Shown here: piece after piece, positions 31,331 to 39,437 of the stretch
How the letters are laid out: the number at the start of each line of letters is the position of its first letter
Numbering within the stretch: the first letter of the stretch is position 1
Source: CBDBCU01 sp965242615
GTDB lineage: Bacteria; Chloroflexota; Dehalococcoidia; Lucifugimonadales; UBA3495
Direction of reading: 5' to 3'
Length of the DNA: 64,000 nt
NCBI GenBank assembly: GCA_965242615.1
Contig: CBDESR010000004.1
Location: 1-64,000 of the forward strand
The notes under the pieces: model-generated
Databases searched by the model: none
What the model was told of the DNA's origin: nothing
Seen by the model: the letters and a program-made list of their open reading frames with translations, nothing else
Made by a program: the position numbers and the translations under genes

Positions 31331-32512
31331 CTAACAATCCCCCAGCTCCGTCAACCGTCCCTCCCGCCAAGCCACTGCGCCATCCCGCACCGTCAAATAA
31401 GTATCGAACCGCACCTTGCCCTCCACCTTGTTCCGCGCCATATCGTGCCAGACGAACCGCCCTTCCCGCAAATCAAACACCGCCGCATCCCCCGCCCTTC
31501 CCGGCGCCAGCGAACCCAGGGTATCCCCCAGTCCCAACACTTCCGCCGGCCGCTGCGTACTCGCCGCCACCACCTCCCGCAGTGACATCCCCAAGGCGTG
31601 AAACTTGCTCACCAAATCATTCATCAGATACACCTTCCGCCCCGGCGGCCCGATATGAATATCGGTGCTGATGGTATCCGGCGGCAGCCCCTGCGCCATT
31701 GCCGCCCGGGCCACCTCCACATCGCAGTGGACGCCGGCGTGACCCAAATCCATTATCACCCCCCGCTCCGCCGCCGCCCGCACTTCCGGGCGTATCTTGT
31801 CCCGCTTGTCCAGTATCCCCTCCGGATTGCCGTTAAAGGCGTGGGTGCAAATATCCCCCGGCCCCATAAACTCCAGCACCTGCGGCAAGGGAATGGGCGT
31901 GCCGCTGATATGAACCATCAGCTTGCCGCCAGCCAAATCCGCGGCGGCCCTAGCCTGCCGCATCGCCTCCGCCGCATTCCAGTAAGCCACCGCGTTATAC
32001 TCCATCCGCACCTTCACCCCCAGCAGGAAACCGGGATTTTCCTTAATCGCCGCCGCCGTGCGCTCCGCATCAATAATCCGCAGATCCTGCAAACCGCCGC
32101 CCAGAATGCGGTTCGCCGCCAATCCCACCGCGCCAATGTGCAGAAATGCCAGCAGCCGGGTGCGGTGCGCCGGAAAGACATAATCCCGCATCGCCCCGTA
32201 ATTCAGAAACCCGGCGCTCCCGGCGTCCACCCCGGTAGTCACCCCCGCCGCCAGACAATGCCGGTCGGCATCCACCGCGCTGCCGGTGCCGCCGTGATAA
32301 AAATGCCCGTGCAGGTCAATCAACCCGGGCGTCACCAACTTGCCGGTCACATCAATAACCCGGTCGGCCTGCCCCGGGTCGATGCCCTCCGCCACGGCGG
32401 CCGTCAAACCCTCCCGAAACGCCACATCCCGCCGCTCGTGGATCCCCTGCCCCGGATCCAGCAGCGTCCCGCCCTTCAGCAGCAGGTCATAAGTCCCAGC
32501 ACCCTCAGCCAT
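31331..32512 (-). CDS. Amidohydrolase/deacetylase metallohydrolase (dihydroorotase-like)
   Basis: 393 residues from the ATG at 32512 (AAGGAGG 6 bases upstream; a TTG immediately precedes it). The N-terminal beta-sandwich LLLKGGTLLDPGQGIHERRDVAF is followed by barrel motifs GLIDLHGHFYHGG, VKVRMEYNA (possible carboxylated Lys), MVHISG, CTHAFNG and ISTDIHIG. This order matches the amidohydrolase/deacetylase subgroup of the dihydroorotase branch. The cytoplasmic substrate, perhaps a cyclic amide or N-acyl amino acid, is unknown. A small gene of unknown function ends 18 bases upstream on the same strand and is likely co-transcribed. Confidence 0.88.
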   Translation of the reverse strand: MAEGAGTYDLLLKGGTLLDPGQGIHERRDVAFREGLTAAVAEGIDPGQADRVIDVTGKLVTPGLIDLHGHFYHGGTGSAVDADRHCLAAGVTTGVDAGSAGFLNYGAMRDYVFPAHRTRLLAFLHIGAVGLAANRILGGGLQDLRIIDAERTAAAIKENPGFLLGVKVRMEYNAVAYWNAAEAMRQARAAADLAGGKLMVHISGTPIPLPQVLEFMGPGDICTHAFNGNPEGILDKRDKIRPEVRAAAERGVIMDLGHAGVHCDVEVARAAMAQGLPPDTISTDIHIGPPGRKVYLMNDLVSKFHALGMSLREVVAASTQRPAEVLGLGDTLGSLAPGRAGDAAVFDLREGRFVWHDMARNKVEGKVRFDTYLTVRDGAVAWREGRLTELGDC

Positions 32513-32530
32513 CAAAACCCTCCTTGTGCC

Positions 32531-32995
32531 TCACTCATCCTCGCCCGGCGGCTCCCCATACTCCAAACGCCGCAGCCGCGGATAGACCAACTCTTTCGGA
32601 TTCAGCAAATCCGCATCGGAAATCTCCGCCGACGCCGGCAGCGGCCGCGCCGACCACTTCGCTACCGCCTGCTGCACCAGCCGATTGACAATTTGCGGCG
32701 ACCGACCCTCCAGCCGCCCCAACTGATAGGCCAGCGTTACCGCCAGTTGATTGCTGGTGATGCGCTCAAAGGCCGCCGGCTCCCGCAAATCCTCCGGCAT
32801 CCCCCCGCACTGCTCCAGAAAATCATCCAGCACCTGCCCCATAATATCGGTCAACCCGCCCAACTCAATCTCCGTCAGATACCCGGTCAACTGATCCGTC
32901 AAATCCTCCACCCCGGCCGCCGGCAAAGCCAAACTGCCCCCTGCCAACTCCGGAGAATAATCCCCCCCATTAGCGACGCCGTCATCATTAGCCAT
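32531..32995 (-). CDS. Unrecognised small protein
   Basis: 154 residues, acidic at both ends, predicted mostly helical in the middle (LTDQLTGYLTEIELGGLTDIMGQVLDDFLEQC, SNQLAVTLAYQLGRLEG). No signal peptide, cysteine pattern or known motif is seen. It precedes the amidohydrolase with an 18-base gap, so joint expression is likely. Confidence 0.6.
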   Translation of the reverse strand: MANDDGVANGGDYSPELAGGSLALPAAGVEDLTDQLTGYLTEIELGGLTDIMGQVLDDFLEQCGGMPEDLREPAAFERITSNQLAVTLAYQLGRLEGRSPQIVNRLVQQAVAKWSARPLPASAEISDADLLNPKELVYPRLRRLEYGEPPGEDE

Positions 32996-33075
32996 CCCAA
33001 AACCCCCCAGCCGGTAACGAATTATCCGTATTGTAACACTTCCCCCGCCCCCGCCGTCATTCCCGCCCTCCTATC

Positions 33076-33105
33076 GTCATTCCCACGAAAGTGGGAATCC
33101 AGAAC
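33076..33105. repeat. Dispersed GTCATTCC...GGGAATCC repeat
   Basis: GTCATTCCCACGAAAGTGGG followed by AATCCAGAAC. Near-identical copies are at 55912-55940 and 58725-58754, with looser ones at 1290, 6151, 55876 and 63738. Confidence 0.8.
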
Positions 33106-33153
33106 CGCCGCCCCTACAACCACTCTCAACAAAACCAACCATCCCCAAAAACC

Positions 33154-33203
33154 CAAAAGTTTTGAGGGGGTGCGGGGGAACTTTTACAAAAGTTCCCCCG
33201 CCG
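33154..33203. repeat. Two-copy hairpin element, copy 1
   Basis: AAAAGTTTTGAGGGGGTGCG leads into a 12-bp perfect stem (GGGGGAACTTTT, loop ACA, complement). About 50 bases are almost identical to 60178-60231. Confidence 0.8.
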
Positions 33204-33303
33204 TCTCTTTTCGCCCTCTCCCGGGCCCCAAAAAAATTTTGATTCTCGAGCCCCCCAACCCCTCCGGTAGCCAACCCCTCCCCACCCTGAAAATCACCCA
33301 ATC

Positions 33304-33353
33304 GATAGAAAAGGCCGCCCTACCCCTTGACAGGTAGGGCGGCCTTTTCTATC
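33304..33353. terminator. Long perfect hairpin with U-tracts on both sides
   Basis: A 21-bp perfect stem (GATAGAAAAGGCCGCCCTACC and complement, 8-base loop). The arms end in TTTT in both directions, so it could terminate transcription either way. It lies between two divergent genes, where no terminator is needed, so it may be an inserted palindrome. Confidence 0.6.
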
Positions 33354-33411
33354 CTGTTATTACCGGCATACCGCCGGTATTAACCGGCATTGCCGCCGCG
33401 GAGGTATCCCT

Positions 33412-34233
33412 ATGCACCGCTACCGATTCCCCATTGCCATCCTGGCCCTGACCGTCTTAACCCTCGCCCTTATCATCACCGCCAGTCCCGCCCCTGATGC
33501 CCAAGCCGCCCCCCGTTCCATCCCCTGGAACTGCGACGACTGGCAAACCTCCCCCGCCGTGGCCGACGCCGAGGATGAGCGGGTGTCGGTCATCCTGGAG
33601 TCCTTGGCCGCCAACCGCGGCAAAACCATCTACTGCGCCATCGACCAATCCGACACCTTCACCAAAGCCGAAACCTGGGCTGCCGGCCGCCACCGCAACG
33701 AACGCGACGACACCGTCTATTTTGGCGAAAGCGGCAACTTCCGCGGCTTCCTCGCCGCCCAAGAGGGCTATCTGACCGACGGCGAATCCGGCGTTACCGG
33801 CGTCTCCCGCGACCTCATCTTTGAATTCCCCCGGGAGCAGCGCCGCGGCTGGAAAACCATAAAAAAGAAACTGTTTGTCCCCGAGGACGACTCCCGCCGG
33901 CTCCGTTCGCCCTTTGGCCCTAACGGAACGCCCCCGCTTAATAATATCCCCCAAGCCCAAGGCGAAGCCGAGAGCGCTTTTAACAGCAACCCGCCCTCCG
34001 GCTTTTCCTCCGCCCAATCCTCCGCCACTTGGCAGTCGTTAGTCGATACCGCCGCCGCCGAGTATTGCCGCGAAAAAGGTTATCCTCGCGTTCTCAGCTC
34101 GATCTCCGGCACCGAGTATTGGGAATACAGCGGCAATGTGAACTCTAACCCCAACACCTACCAATACCAGGCCCGCTTGGCCCGCACCTGGCGCGCCACC
34201 TGCGAAAAGAAAGTCCGCGTCCGCCGCCGCTAA
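33412..34233 (+). CDS. Secreted protein of unknown function
   Basis: 273 residues. The Sec signal peptide (MHRYRFPIAILALTVLTLAL...PDAQAA) cleaves near residue 33. The mature part has four cysteines (NCDDW, YCAID, YCREKG, TCEKK), suggesting two disulphides. The C-terminal RLARTWRATCEKKVRVRRR is basic. No known motif is recognised. Confidence 0.7.
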   Translation: MHRYRFPIAILALTVLTLALIITASPAPDAQAAPRSIPWNCDDWQTSPAVADAEDERVSVILESLAANRGKTIYCAIDQSDTFTKAETWAAGRHRNERDDTVYFGESGNFRGFLAAQEGYLTDGESGVTGVSRDLIFEFPREQRRGWKTIKKKLFVPEDDSRRLRSPFGPNGTPPLNNIPQAQGEAESAFNSNPPSGFSSAQSSATWQSLVDTAAAEYCREKGYPRVLSSISGTEYWEYSGNVNSNPNTYQYQARLARTWRATCEKKVRVRRR

Positions 34234-34257
34234 CCCCCACCGCCACGGCGCAGCAAA

Positions 34258-34290
34258 ACCGGGACGGTTCCACCGAACCGCCCCGGCTTT
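34258..34290. terminator. Hairpin after the secreted-protein gene
   Basis: ACCGGGACGGTTC / GAACCGCCCCGGC with two mismatches and a 4-base loop, then CTTT on the plus strand and GGTTTTG on the minus strand. It is a diverged copy of the hairpin at 34448-34482. Confidence 0.6.
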
Positions 34291-34313
34291 CCCGCCATAA
34301 CGCCGCAAAATCA

Positions 34314-34342
34314 TTGACATCCCTGTCCCAATTTGCTACTAA
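34314..34342 (+). promoter_or_regulatory. Strong orphan promoter
   Basis: TTGACA, a 17-base spacer, then TGCTACTAA: consensus -35 and extended -10. It points towards 34349-34520, where no plus-strand gene exists; the next gene is rpsI on the opposite strand. Confidence 0.6.
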
Positions 34343-34348
34343 TATAAG

Positions 34349-34482
34349 CGGATTGGGCTGACTCCGAACCGTCCCTAAATGGGGTGCCTGCCTTTAATGG
34401 CTAGAAGTCAGCCATCCCCCCGGTCAAGTTAGCCGTGTTGCCACGCAACAAAACCGGGACGGTTCTACGGAACCGTCCCGGT
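34349..34482 (+). ncRNA. Candidate small RNA or antisense leader
   Basis: Transcription from the orphan promoter would give about 130 bases with internal pairing (GGCTGACT with AGTCAGCC; TGGCT with AGCCA). It ends in the perfect 13-bp hairpin at 34453-34482. On this strand no U-tract follows, so read-through antisense to rpsI is possible. It matches no RNA family I recognise. Confidence 0.3.
34448..34482 (-). terminator. Terminator of the ribosomal protein cluster
   Basis: A perfect 13-bp stem ACCGGGACGGTTC / GAACCGTCCCGGT with a 4-base loop. On the minus strand it is followed by TTTTGTTG, about 40 bases after the rpsI stop. Confidence 0.8.
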
Positions 34483-34523
34483 AAAACTTTGCCGCCGCTA
34501 AAAGAATCGAGCGGAATTCGCGG

Positions 34524-34934
34524 CTACCGCTTGGTGTATTGCGGGGCGCGCCGGGCCCGTTTCAGCCCGTACTTCTTGCTTTCCTTGATGCGGGAATCCC
34601 GCGTTACCAACCCGTGCCGCCGCAGGGTGGCTTTCAGCTCCCCGTCATAGACAATCAGGGCCCGGGCGATGCCGTGCCGGATGGCTTCGGCTTGGGCATT
34701 GACGCCGCCGCCCTGGACTTTAGCCACCAGCCGGAACTGGCCGCCGGTGTTCGTTACCGCAAAGGGTTCGTTAACCGTGGTCTGCCAAGGCAGCCAGTTG
34801 AAATACTGCTCCAGCGGCTTGTCGTTGACCGTCGCCACCCGGTCATCGCTGGGGTAAATCCGCACCTTGGCGATGGCCGTCTTGCGCTTCCCGGTTCCGT
34901 AGAAATACTGCTGCTGCGTCTCCGACTGCACCAA
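34524..34934 (-). CDS. rpsI: 30S ribosomal protein S9
   Basis: 136 residues. GTGKRKTAIAKVRI starts the fold, and the basic C-terminal tail ends in RRAPQYTKR, whose last Arg reaches the P-site tRNA. It lies 6 bases after rplM, the standard L13-S9 pair, and is the last gene of the cluster; a terminator follows. Confidence 0.97.
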   Translation of the reverse strand: MVQSETQQQYFYGTGKRKTAIAKVRIYPSDDRVATVNDKPLEQYFNWLPWQTTVNEPFAVTNTGGQFRLVAKVQGGGVNAQAEAIRHGIARALIVYDGELKATLRRHGLVTRDSRIKESKKYGLKRARRAPQYTKR

Positions 34935-34940
34935 AGCGGT

Positions 34941-35387
34941 CTAACCCTCCTGTTCCGTGTTCAGTTGCCCCAACTGGGCTTGGTGTGGGTGTTGGTCGCC
35001 GGCATAGACCTTCAGCCGTTTCAGCATCTCCCGGCCCAACTTGTTGCGCGGCAGCATCCCTTTCACCGCCAGTTGCAGCACCCGGTCGGGATGGTCGGCC
35101 AGCAAATCCCGCAGGATAAAGGACTTCAGGTTGCCCACATAGCCGCTGTGCCGGTAGTAGGTCTTTTGCAGCAGCTTGTGGCCGGTAACCCGCACTTGGT
35201 CCATATTCACCACCACCACATGGTCGCCGGTGAGGACGTGCGGCGTGTAGTCGGGCCGGTCTTTCCCTTGCAAGGCCACCGCCACATTGCGGGCCAAGCG
35301 GCCCAAAGGCTGCCCGGTAGCGTCAATCAGCCGCCACCGCTGCGGAATTTCCCCGCTCTTGGGAAAGTAGGTACTGGTTCGTTTCAT
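34941..35387 (-). CDS. rplM: 50S ribosomal protein L13
   Basis: 148 residues from the ATG at 35387 (MKRTSTYFPKSGEIPQRW). Signatures LIDATGQPLGRLARNVA and GMLPRNKLGREMLKRLKVY are intact. The start overlaps the truA stop as ATGA. The C-terminus ends with HPHQAQLGQLN. It binds 23S rRNA early in assembly. Confidence 0.97.
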   Translation of the reverse strand: MKRTSTYFPKSGEIPQRWRLIDATGQPLGRLARNVAVALQGKDRPDYTPHVLTGDHVVVVNMDQVRVTGHKLLQKTYYRHSGYVGNLKSFILRDLLADHPDRVLQLAVKGMLPRNKLGREMLKRLKVYAGDQHPHQAQLGQLNTEQEG

Positions 35388-36172
35388 CGCGCTTTTACCT
35401 TTGCCCCAAAATCCGAATAGGTTACTTGCACCAGGCACAGCCCGTAAGCCGGCAGTACCGGCCAGTTCCCGGCGGCTTCGGGAGGGTCCGCCCCGGCCAA
35501 AAGCCGTTGCAGAGTATCCACCGGCCAGTTGCCCTTGCCGATTTCCACCAGGATGGCGTTAGCCCGGCGTATCTGCTGCCGCAGAAAACCGCTGCCTTCG
35601 CAGTGGATAACCACTTCCGCGCCATCCTCGGTCACTTCCCACCGGTACACCTGCCGCACTGCGCTTTTGTCCGGGGGATGCCCCGAGGACAAGGGTCGGA
35701 AATCGTGGATGCCCACCAAATCCTGCGCCGCCCGGTTCATCCTTTCTACTGTTAAGCCTTCCCGTATCCAGTGCCATTCCCGCCGCCGCAAGGCGGGGGG
35801 AGCCGGCCGGTTCAGGATTTGATAGCGGTAAATCCGACTAACTGCATCCCGCCGGGAGTGAAAATCCGGCGTCATCTCAAAAGCCTGCTGCACCCGAATA
35901 TCCGGCGGCAGATGGTAGTTCAACGCCTTGAGAAAAGTCTCCGCCGGGTGGCAACTGACGGTTGGAAAATCCACCACTTGCCCCAAGGCGTTAGCCCCGG
36001 CGTCGGTGCGGCTGGCCGCCCGAATGCGGATAGTTTCTCCGGTCAGTCGGTTTATCGCCCTTTCGATTTCTCCTTGCACCGTCGGTTGGTGGACTTGGAG
36101 CTGAAACCCGGCGTAATTGCCGCCTTCATACTCGACCACCAAAGCCATCCGGCGTTGTTGGCTGTTGTCCAA
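35384..36172 (-). CDS. truA: tRNA pseudouridine(38-40) synthase
   Basis: 262 residues. ALVVEYEGGNYAGFQLQ opens the fold. AASRTDAGANALGQVVDF contains the catalytic Asp (usually GRTDAGVHA; here Ala-Asn replaces Val-His). GSGFLRQQIRRANAILVEIGKG is the conserved C-terminal motif. It modifies uridines in the tRNA anticodon arm. Its position between rplQ and rplM is the classic one. Confidence 0.95.
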   Translation of the reverse strand: MDNSQQRRMALVVEYEGGNYAGFQLQVHQPTVQGEIERAINRLTGETIRIRAASRTDAGANALGQVVDFPTVSCHPAETFLKALNYHLPPDIRVQQAFEMTPDFHSRRDAVSRIYRYQILNRPAPPALRRREWHWIREGLTVERMNRAAQDLVGIHDFRPLSSGHPPDKSAVRQVYRWEVTEDGAEVVIHCEGSGFLRQQIRRANAILVEIGKGNWPVDTLQRLLAGADPPEAAGNWPVLPAYGLCLVQVTYSDFGAKVKAR

Positions 36173-36196
36173 GTCGGGTTGACTAATGTCTAGCCC

Positions 36197-36550
36197 CTAG
36201 ACCAACTCGATGACGGCCATTTCCGCCCCGTCGCCCTGACGCGGCCCCAGCTTCACGATACGGGTATAGCCGCCGGGCCGCTCGCTGTAGCGCGGCGCCA
36301 GTTCGTCAAACACCTTCTTGACCGTCTGCTTGTTCGGCACCTGACTCAACGCCAGCCGGCGGTGATGCAGATTGCCTTTCTTGCCATGGGTAATCAGCTT
36401 TTCCGCCACGATGCGGGTTTCCTTGGCCTTGGCCAGCGTGGTAGTGATGCGCTCGTGGCGAATCAACTCGCTGGTCAAGCCCCGCAGCAGGGCTTTGCGC
36501 TGGTCTTTATACCGGCTGAGCTTGCGGCCGGCTACGCGGTGGGATGCCAT
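36197..36550 (-). CDS. rplQ: 50S ribosomal protein L17
   Basis: 117 residues. AGRKLSRYKDQRKALLRGLTSELIRHERITTTLAKAKE is diagnostic; the C-terminus (GGYTRIVKLGPRQGDGAEMAVIELV) is complete. It starts 3 bases after rpoA. Confidence 0.97.
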   Translation of the reverse strand: MASHRVAGRKLSRYKDQRKALLRGLTSELIRHERITTTLAKAKETRIVAEKLITHGKKGNLHHRRLALSQVPNKQTVKKVFDELAPRYSERPGGYTRIVKLGPRQGDGAEMAVIELV

Positions 36551-36553
36551 GGG

Positions 36554-37780
36554 TTAATCCTCCTCATCCTCGTCGTCGGCATCGTCGTCCGTTTCCGCCA
36601 AGTAGTCATCATAGTCCCCGTCCCCGGGCAATCCGCCCGGAGCCGGGGCGAAACTTCCGCCCATACCCATCATCCCGGCGGCCGTGGCTACGCTGCCGAC
36701 CGCCAGCAAGTCGCTCTCATCATCCTCATCGTCGTCCTCCTCATCCTCCAGTTCCTCCAACGGCGGCGGCTCCAGGGCCGGGGTAATGTAGCCGGGTTGA
36801 CTGCCGGCTACGGCGGCGGCGCCCCGTTCCGCCAACTTGGCACGCAGTTCCACCAGCGACTTCTCCCCGAAGTTGCGGATTTTCAGCAGTTCCTCGTCGG
36901 ACATATCGATGACTTCCCCGATCCGGGAGATGTGCGCCCGTTTCAGGCAGTTCAGCGTCCGCGCCGACAGATCCAGCCGTTCAATGGGCGTCTGGTACAG
37001 CTCCGGCGACAAAGCCAGCGATTGCCGGTCGCTGAGGCCGCCCCCGGCCGTGGACAGGTTCTTGAACTTGAAAAACTCGTCCACCAAAAGATCCGCCGCT
37101 TCGGCCAGGGCGTCCACCGGGGAAATGGTGCCATCAGTCCACAACTCCAGCACCAAGTTATCCAGGTCATGCTGATCGCCGACCCGGGTAGAGTTGCGGT
37201 GATGGGTTACTTTCTGCACCGGGTTAAAGATGGCGTCCACCGGCAGCACGCCTACCGAAAGCCCCTGATTTTCCTCGGCCCGTTGGTAGCCCTTCTTGCC
37301 GGCTTCCACGGTGAACTCGATGGAAAGTTCGATGCTGGCATCATCCAGGGTTGCCAGGTGCAACTCCGGGTTGACAATCTCAAAGTCGGCGGAAGTGGCG
37401 ATGTCCCCGGCGCAGACCGGCCCCGGCCCTTGGGTTTCCAGTCGCATTTTGCCAACGCGCCCGTTGCCCGACCGGGCCAGCGGCGAGCGGATGCGGATGC
37501 GCTTGATGTTCAGGAGCAGGTCCATCACCTCCTCCTTCACCCCCGGAATCGCACTGTATTCGTGCATCACATCGAGGATTTTCACCTCGGTGACGGCGCT
37601 GCCCTTGATGGAACTGAGCAGGACGCGCCGCAGGGAGTTGCCGATAGTATCGGCATAACCCTTAGGCAAGGGGCCGAGGGATACCTGGGCGTAGGTCGCG
37701 TCGCCTTCCAGCACATTGATGCTGGCCCGGGGTATCTCCTGGGTGTCGCCGGGCGGCAAAAGGGAGAACGGTTCCAGCAT
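36554..37780 (-). CDS. rpoA: RNA polymerase alpha subunit with long acidic tail
   Basis: 408 residues from the ATG at 37780 (MLEPFSLLPPGD), against about 315-330 in most bacteria. The N-terminal dimerisation domain (LPKGYADTIGNSLRRVLLSSIKGSAVT) and C-terminal DNA-binding domain (IERLDLSARTLNCLKRAHISRIGEVI...LKIRNFGEKSLVELRAKL) are complete. About 85 extra residues follow: a Pro/Glu stretch, two runs of Asp/Glu, a Gly/Met-rich spacer and a final acidic run. The tail is clearly coding, as the frame is maintained to 3 bases before rplQ. It may alter promoter or factor contacts. Confidence 0.97.
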   Translation of the reverse strand: MLEPFSLLPPGDTQEIPRASINVLEGDATYAQVSLGPLPKGYADTIGNSLRRVLLSSIKGSAVTEVKILDVMHEYSAIPGVKEEVMDLLLNIKRIRIRSPLARSGNGRVGKMRLETQGPGPVCAGDIATSADFEIVNPELHLATLDDASIELSIEFTVEAGKKGYQRAEENQGLSVGVLPVDAIFNPVQKVTHHRNSTRVGDQHDLDNLVLELWTDGTISPVDALAEAADLLVDEFFKFKNLSTAGGGLSDRQSLALSPELYQTPIERLDLSARTLNCLKRAHISRIGEVIDMSDEELLKIRNFGEKSLVELRAKLAERGAAAVAGSQPGYITPALEPPPLEELEDEEDDDEDDESDLLAVGSVATAAGMMGMGGSFAPAPGGLPGDGDYDDYLAETDDDADDEDEED

Positions 37781-37785
37781 ACTGG

Positions 37786-38412
37786 CTACCTCGAATAATA
37801 CTCGACAATCAGCCGGGAATTGATAGCCTGGGTCAAATCCTCGTCCGCCGGCAGGGCAACGACCTGGCCGGTCATCTCCGCGGCGTTCAGGGACAGCCAC
37901 GGCGGAATGGGCCGCTTGGGAATCCCGTCGGTGCGCTCCCGAAAGAAATCGCTGCCTTTCACCGACTCTTTCCAGGCAATCGTCTGCCCGGCCTTGACCT
38001 GGAAGGACGGGATGTCGGTCTTGACCCCGTTGACCGTGAAATGGCCGTGCCGCACCATCTGCCGCGCCTGCTTCCGGGAATCGGCAAAGCCCAGCAGATA
38101 GACGATGTTGTCCAGCCGCCGCTCCAGCGTCCGCAGCAGGTTCAGGCCGGTGATGCCCGGAGTGTTAAAGGCGTCGGCCATATAGCGGCGGAACTGCCCT
38201 TCCATCACCCCGTAAATCTGGCGGGCTTTCTGCTTTTCCCGCAGGTGGATGCCGTAGTCCGAGGGGCGGCGGCGGCGGTTATGCTGGTCGCCCGGCGGCG
38301 CGTGGCGGCGTTCCACCGCGCACCGCGGCGTAAAGCAGCGGTCGCCCTTCAGGAACAGCTTTTCCCCCGCCCGGCGGCACTGCCGGCAGGATGGCCCGGT
38401 ATATCGTCCCAT
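37786..38412 (-). CDS. rpsD: 30S ribosomal protein S4
   Basis: 208 residues. The N-terminal zinc ribbon has Cys9, Cys12, Cys26 and Cys31 (SCRQCRRAGEKLFLKGDRC...RC), the zinc-binding form. The S4 RNA-binding domain RRLDNIVYLLGFADSRKQARQMVRHGHFTVNG is intact. It lies between rpsK and rpoA, with 5-6 base gaps. Confidence 0.97.
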   Translation of the reverse strand: MGRYTGPSCRQCRRAGEKLFLKGDRCFTPRCAVERRHAPPGDQHNRRRRPSDYGIHLREKQKARQIYGVMEGQFRRYMADAFNTPGITGLNLLRTLERRLDNIVYLLGFADSRKQARQMVRHGHFTVNGVKTDIPSFQVKAGQTIAWKESVKGSDFFRERTDGIPKRPIPPWLSLNAAEMTGQVVALPADEDLTQAINSRLIVEYYSR

Positions 38413-38418
38413 GTTTCT

Positions 38419-38802
38419 CTACACCCTCCGTCGTTTCGGCGGCCGGCAGCCGTTGTGCGGGATGGGAGTTACATCCCGAATGCTCGTAACCGTCAGTCCC
38501 GCCCCTTGCAAGGAGCGGATGGCGGCTTCCCGTCCGGCGCCGGGGCCGCGAATGTAGACGTCAATCAACCGCATCCCCATATCCATCCCCCGGCGGGCGG
38601 CCTGTTCCGCAGCCCGTTGGGCGGCGAATGCCGTTCCCTTGCGGGAACCCTTGAACCCTACCGTGCCGGCACTAGCCGACGCGATGACATTCCCGTCCGG
38701 GTCGGTGATGCTGATGAGCGTGTTGTTAAAGGTCGAGTAAATGTACGCCCGCCCCTGGGGGACTGACCGGCGTTCCCGGCGGCGTGTTCGTGGCCTGGGC
38801 AT
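38419..38802 (-). CDS. rpsK: 30S ribosomal protein S11
   Basis: 127 residues. AYIYSTFNNTLISITDPDGNVIASASAGTVGFKGSRKGTAFAAQRAAE and the C-terminal DVTPIPHNGCRPPKRRRV are diagnostic. It forms the platform of the small subunit. Confidence 0.97.
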   Translation of the reverse strand: MPRPRTRRRERRSVPQGRAYIYSTFNNTLISITDPDGNVIASASAGTVGFKGSRKGTAFAAQRAAEQAARRGMDMGMRLIDVYIRGPGAGREAAIRSLQGAGLTVTSIRDVTPIPHNGCRPPKRRRV

Positions 38803-38865
38803 AAACGCTCCTTAACTGGTCTGCTTTGGGCTGACGGGCAGCCCCGGATCGCCAAAGGTAAAAGG

Positions 38866-39258
38866 CTACTTCTTGCCCCCGGTGCGGCGGCCGCGGCCGG
38901 CTACGGTGCGGCGGGGGCCTTTCCGGGAGCGGGCATTGGTGCGGGTGCGCTGCCCGTTCACTGGCAAGCCGCGCCGGTGCCGCAATCCCCGGTAGGAACC
39001 GATTTCGATGAGCCGGCGGATGTTCTGGTTCACTTCCCGGCGCAAGTCGCCCTCGGTTACATACTCCCGGTCAACGATTTCCCGGATGCGGTCCACCTGA
39101 CCCTCGCTCAGTTCGTTCATCCGCGGCGGCAGCTCCGGGTCAATGCCCGCCTTGGTCAGAATTTCGGCGGCAATCAGCGGGCCCACGCCAAAGATGCTCC
39201 GCAGAGCGATATGGGCCCGCTTGCGGTCTGGTACATCAACGCCGGCGATACGAACCAT
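38866..39258 (-). CDS. rpsM: 30S ribosomal protein S13
   Basis: 130 residues from the ATG at 39258 (MVRIAGVDVPDRKRAHIAL), with GGAGGAG upstream; the longer frame runs into rpmJ. GLRHRRGLPVNGQRTRTNARSRKGPRRTVAG and a Lys-rich tail complete the protein, which contacts the P-site tRNA. Confidence 0.97.
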   Translation of the reverse strand: MVRIAGVDVPDRKRAHIALRSIFGVGPLIAAEILTKAGIDPELPPRMNELSEGQVDRIREIVDREYVTEGDLRREVNQNIRRLIEIGSYRGLRHRRGLPVNGQRTRTNARSRKGPRRTVAGRGRRTGGKK

Positions 39259-39290
39259 AACCAACTCCTCCTCTTTCCGGCCCGGGTCTG

Positions 39291-39404
39291 CTAACCCTGC
39301 CGCTGGGCGTGGCGCGCATTGGAGCAGATAATCCGCACTACTCCCTTGCGCTTGATAACCCGGCACTTGTCGCACCGGGGTTTGACGGATGCGGTTACGC
39401 GCAT
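39291..39404 (-). CDS. rpmJ: 50S ribosomal protein L36
   Basis: 37 residues, found by translating the gap between infA and rpsM: it starts MRVTASVKPRCDKCRVIKRK and ends ARHAQRQG. Cys11, Cys14, Cys27 and His32 form the zinc site of the C+ type. This is the usual place for the gene in the alpha operon. Confidence 0.95.
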   Translation of the reverse strand: MRVTASVKPRCDKCRVIKRKGVVRIICSNARHAQRQG

Positions 39405-39437
39405 TGCTACTTCTCCTGAACCCGGCTGCGCCGTCCC

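Larger units (their letters stand above)
32996..33411. other. Repeat-rich divergent intergenic region
   Basis: No gene. It holds a palindromic repeat (33076-33105), a hairpin element shared with 60178-60231 (33154-33203), and a long perfect inverted repeat (33304-33353). Confidence 0.6.

Noticed and set aside
31598..33337. 579-codon plus-strand frame rich in Arg, Pro, His and Gln
   Set aside because: Shadow of the amidohydrolase and the gene after it on the other strand; composition is typical of an antisense frame.
36362..37798. 478-codon plus-strand frame opposite rpoA
   Set aside because: Antisense of a certain gene; no family resemblance.
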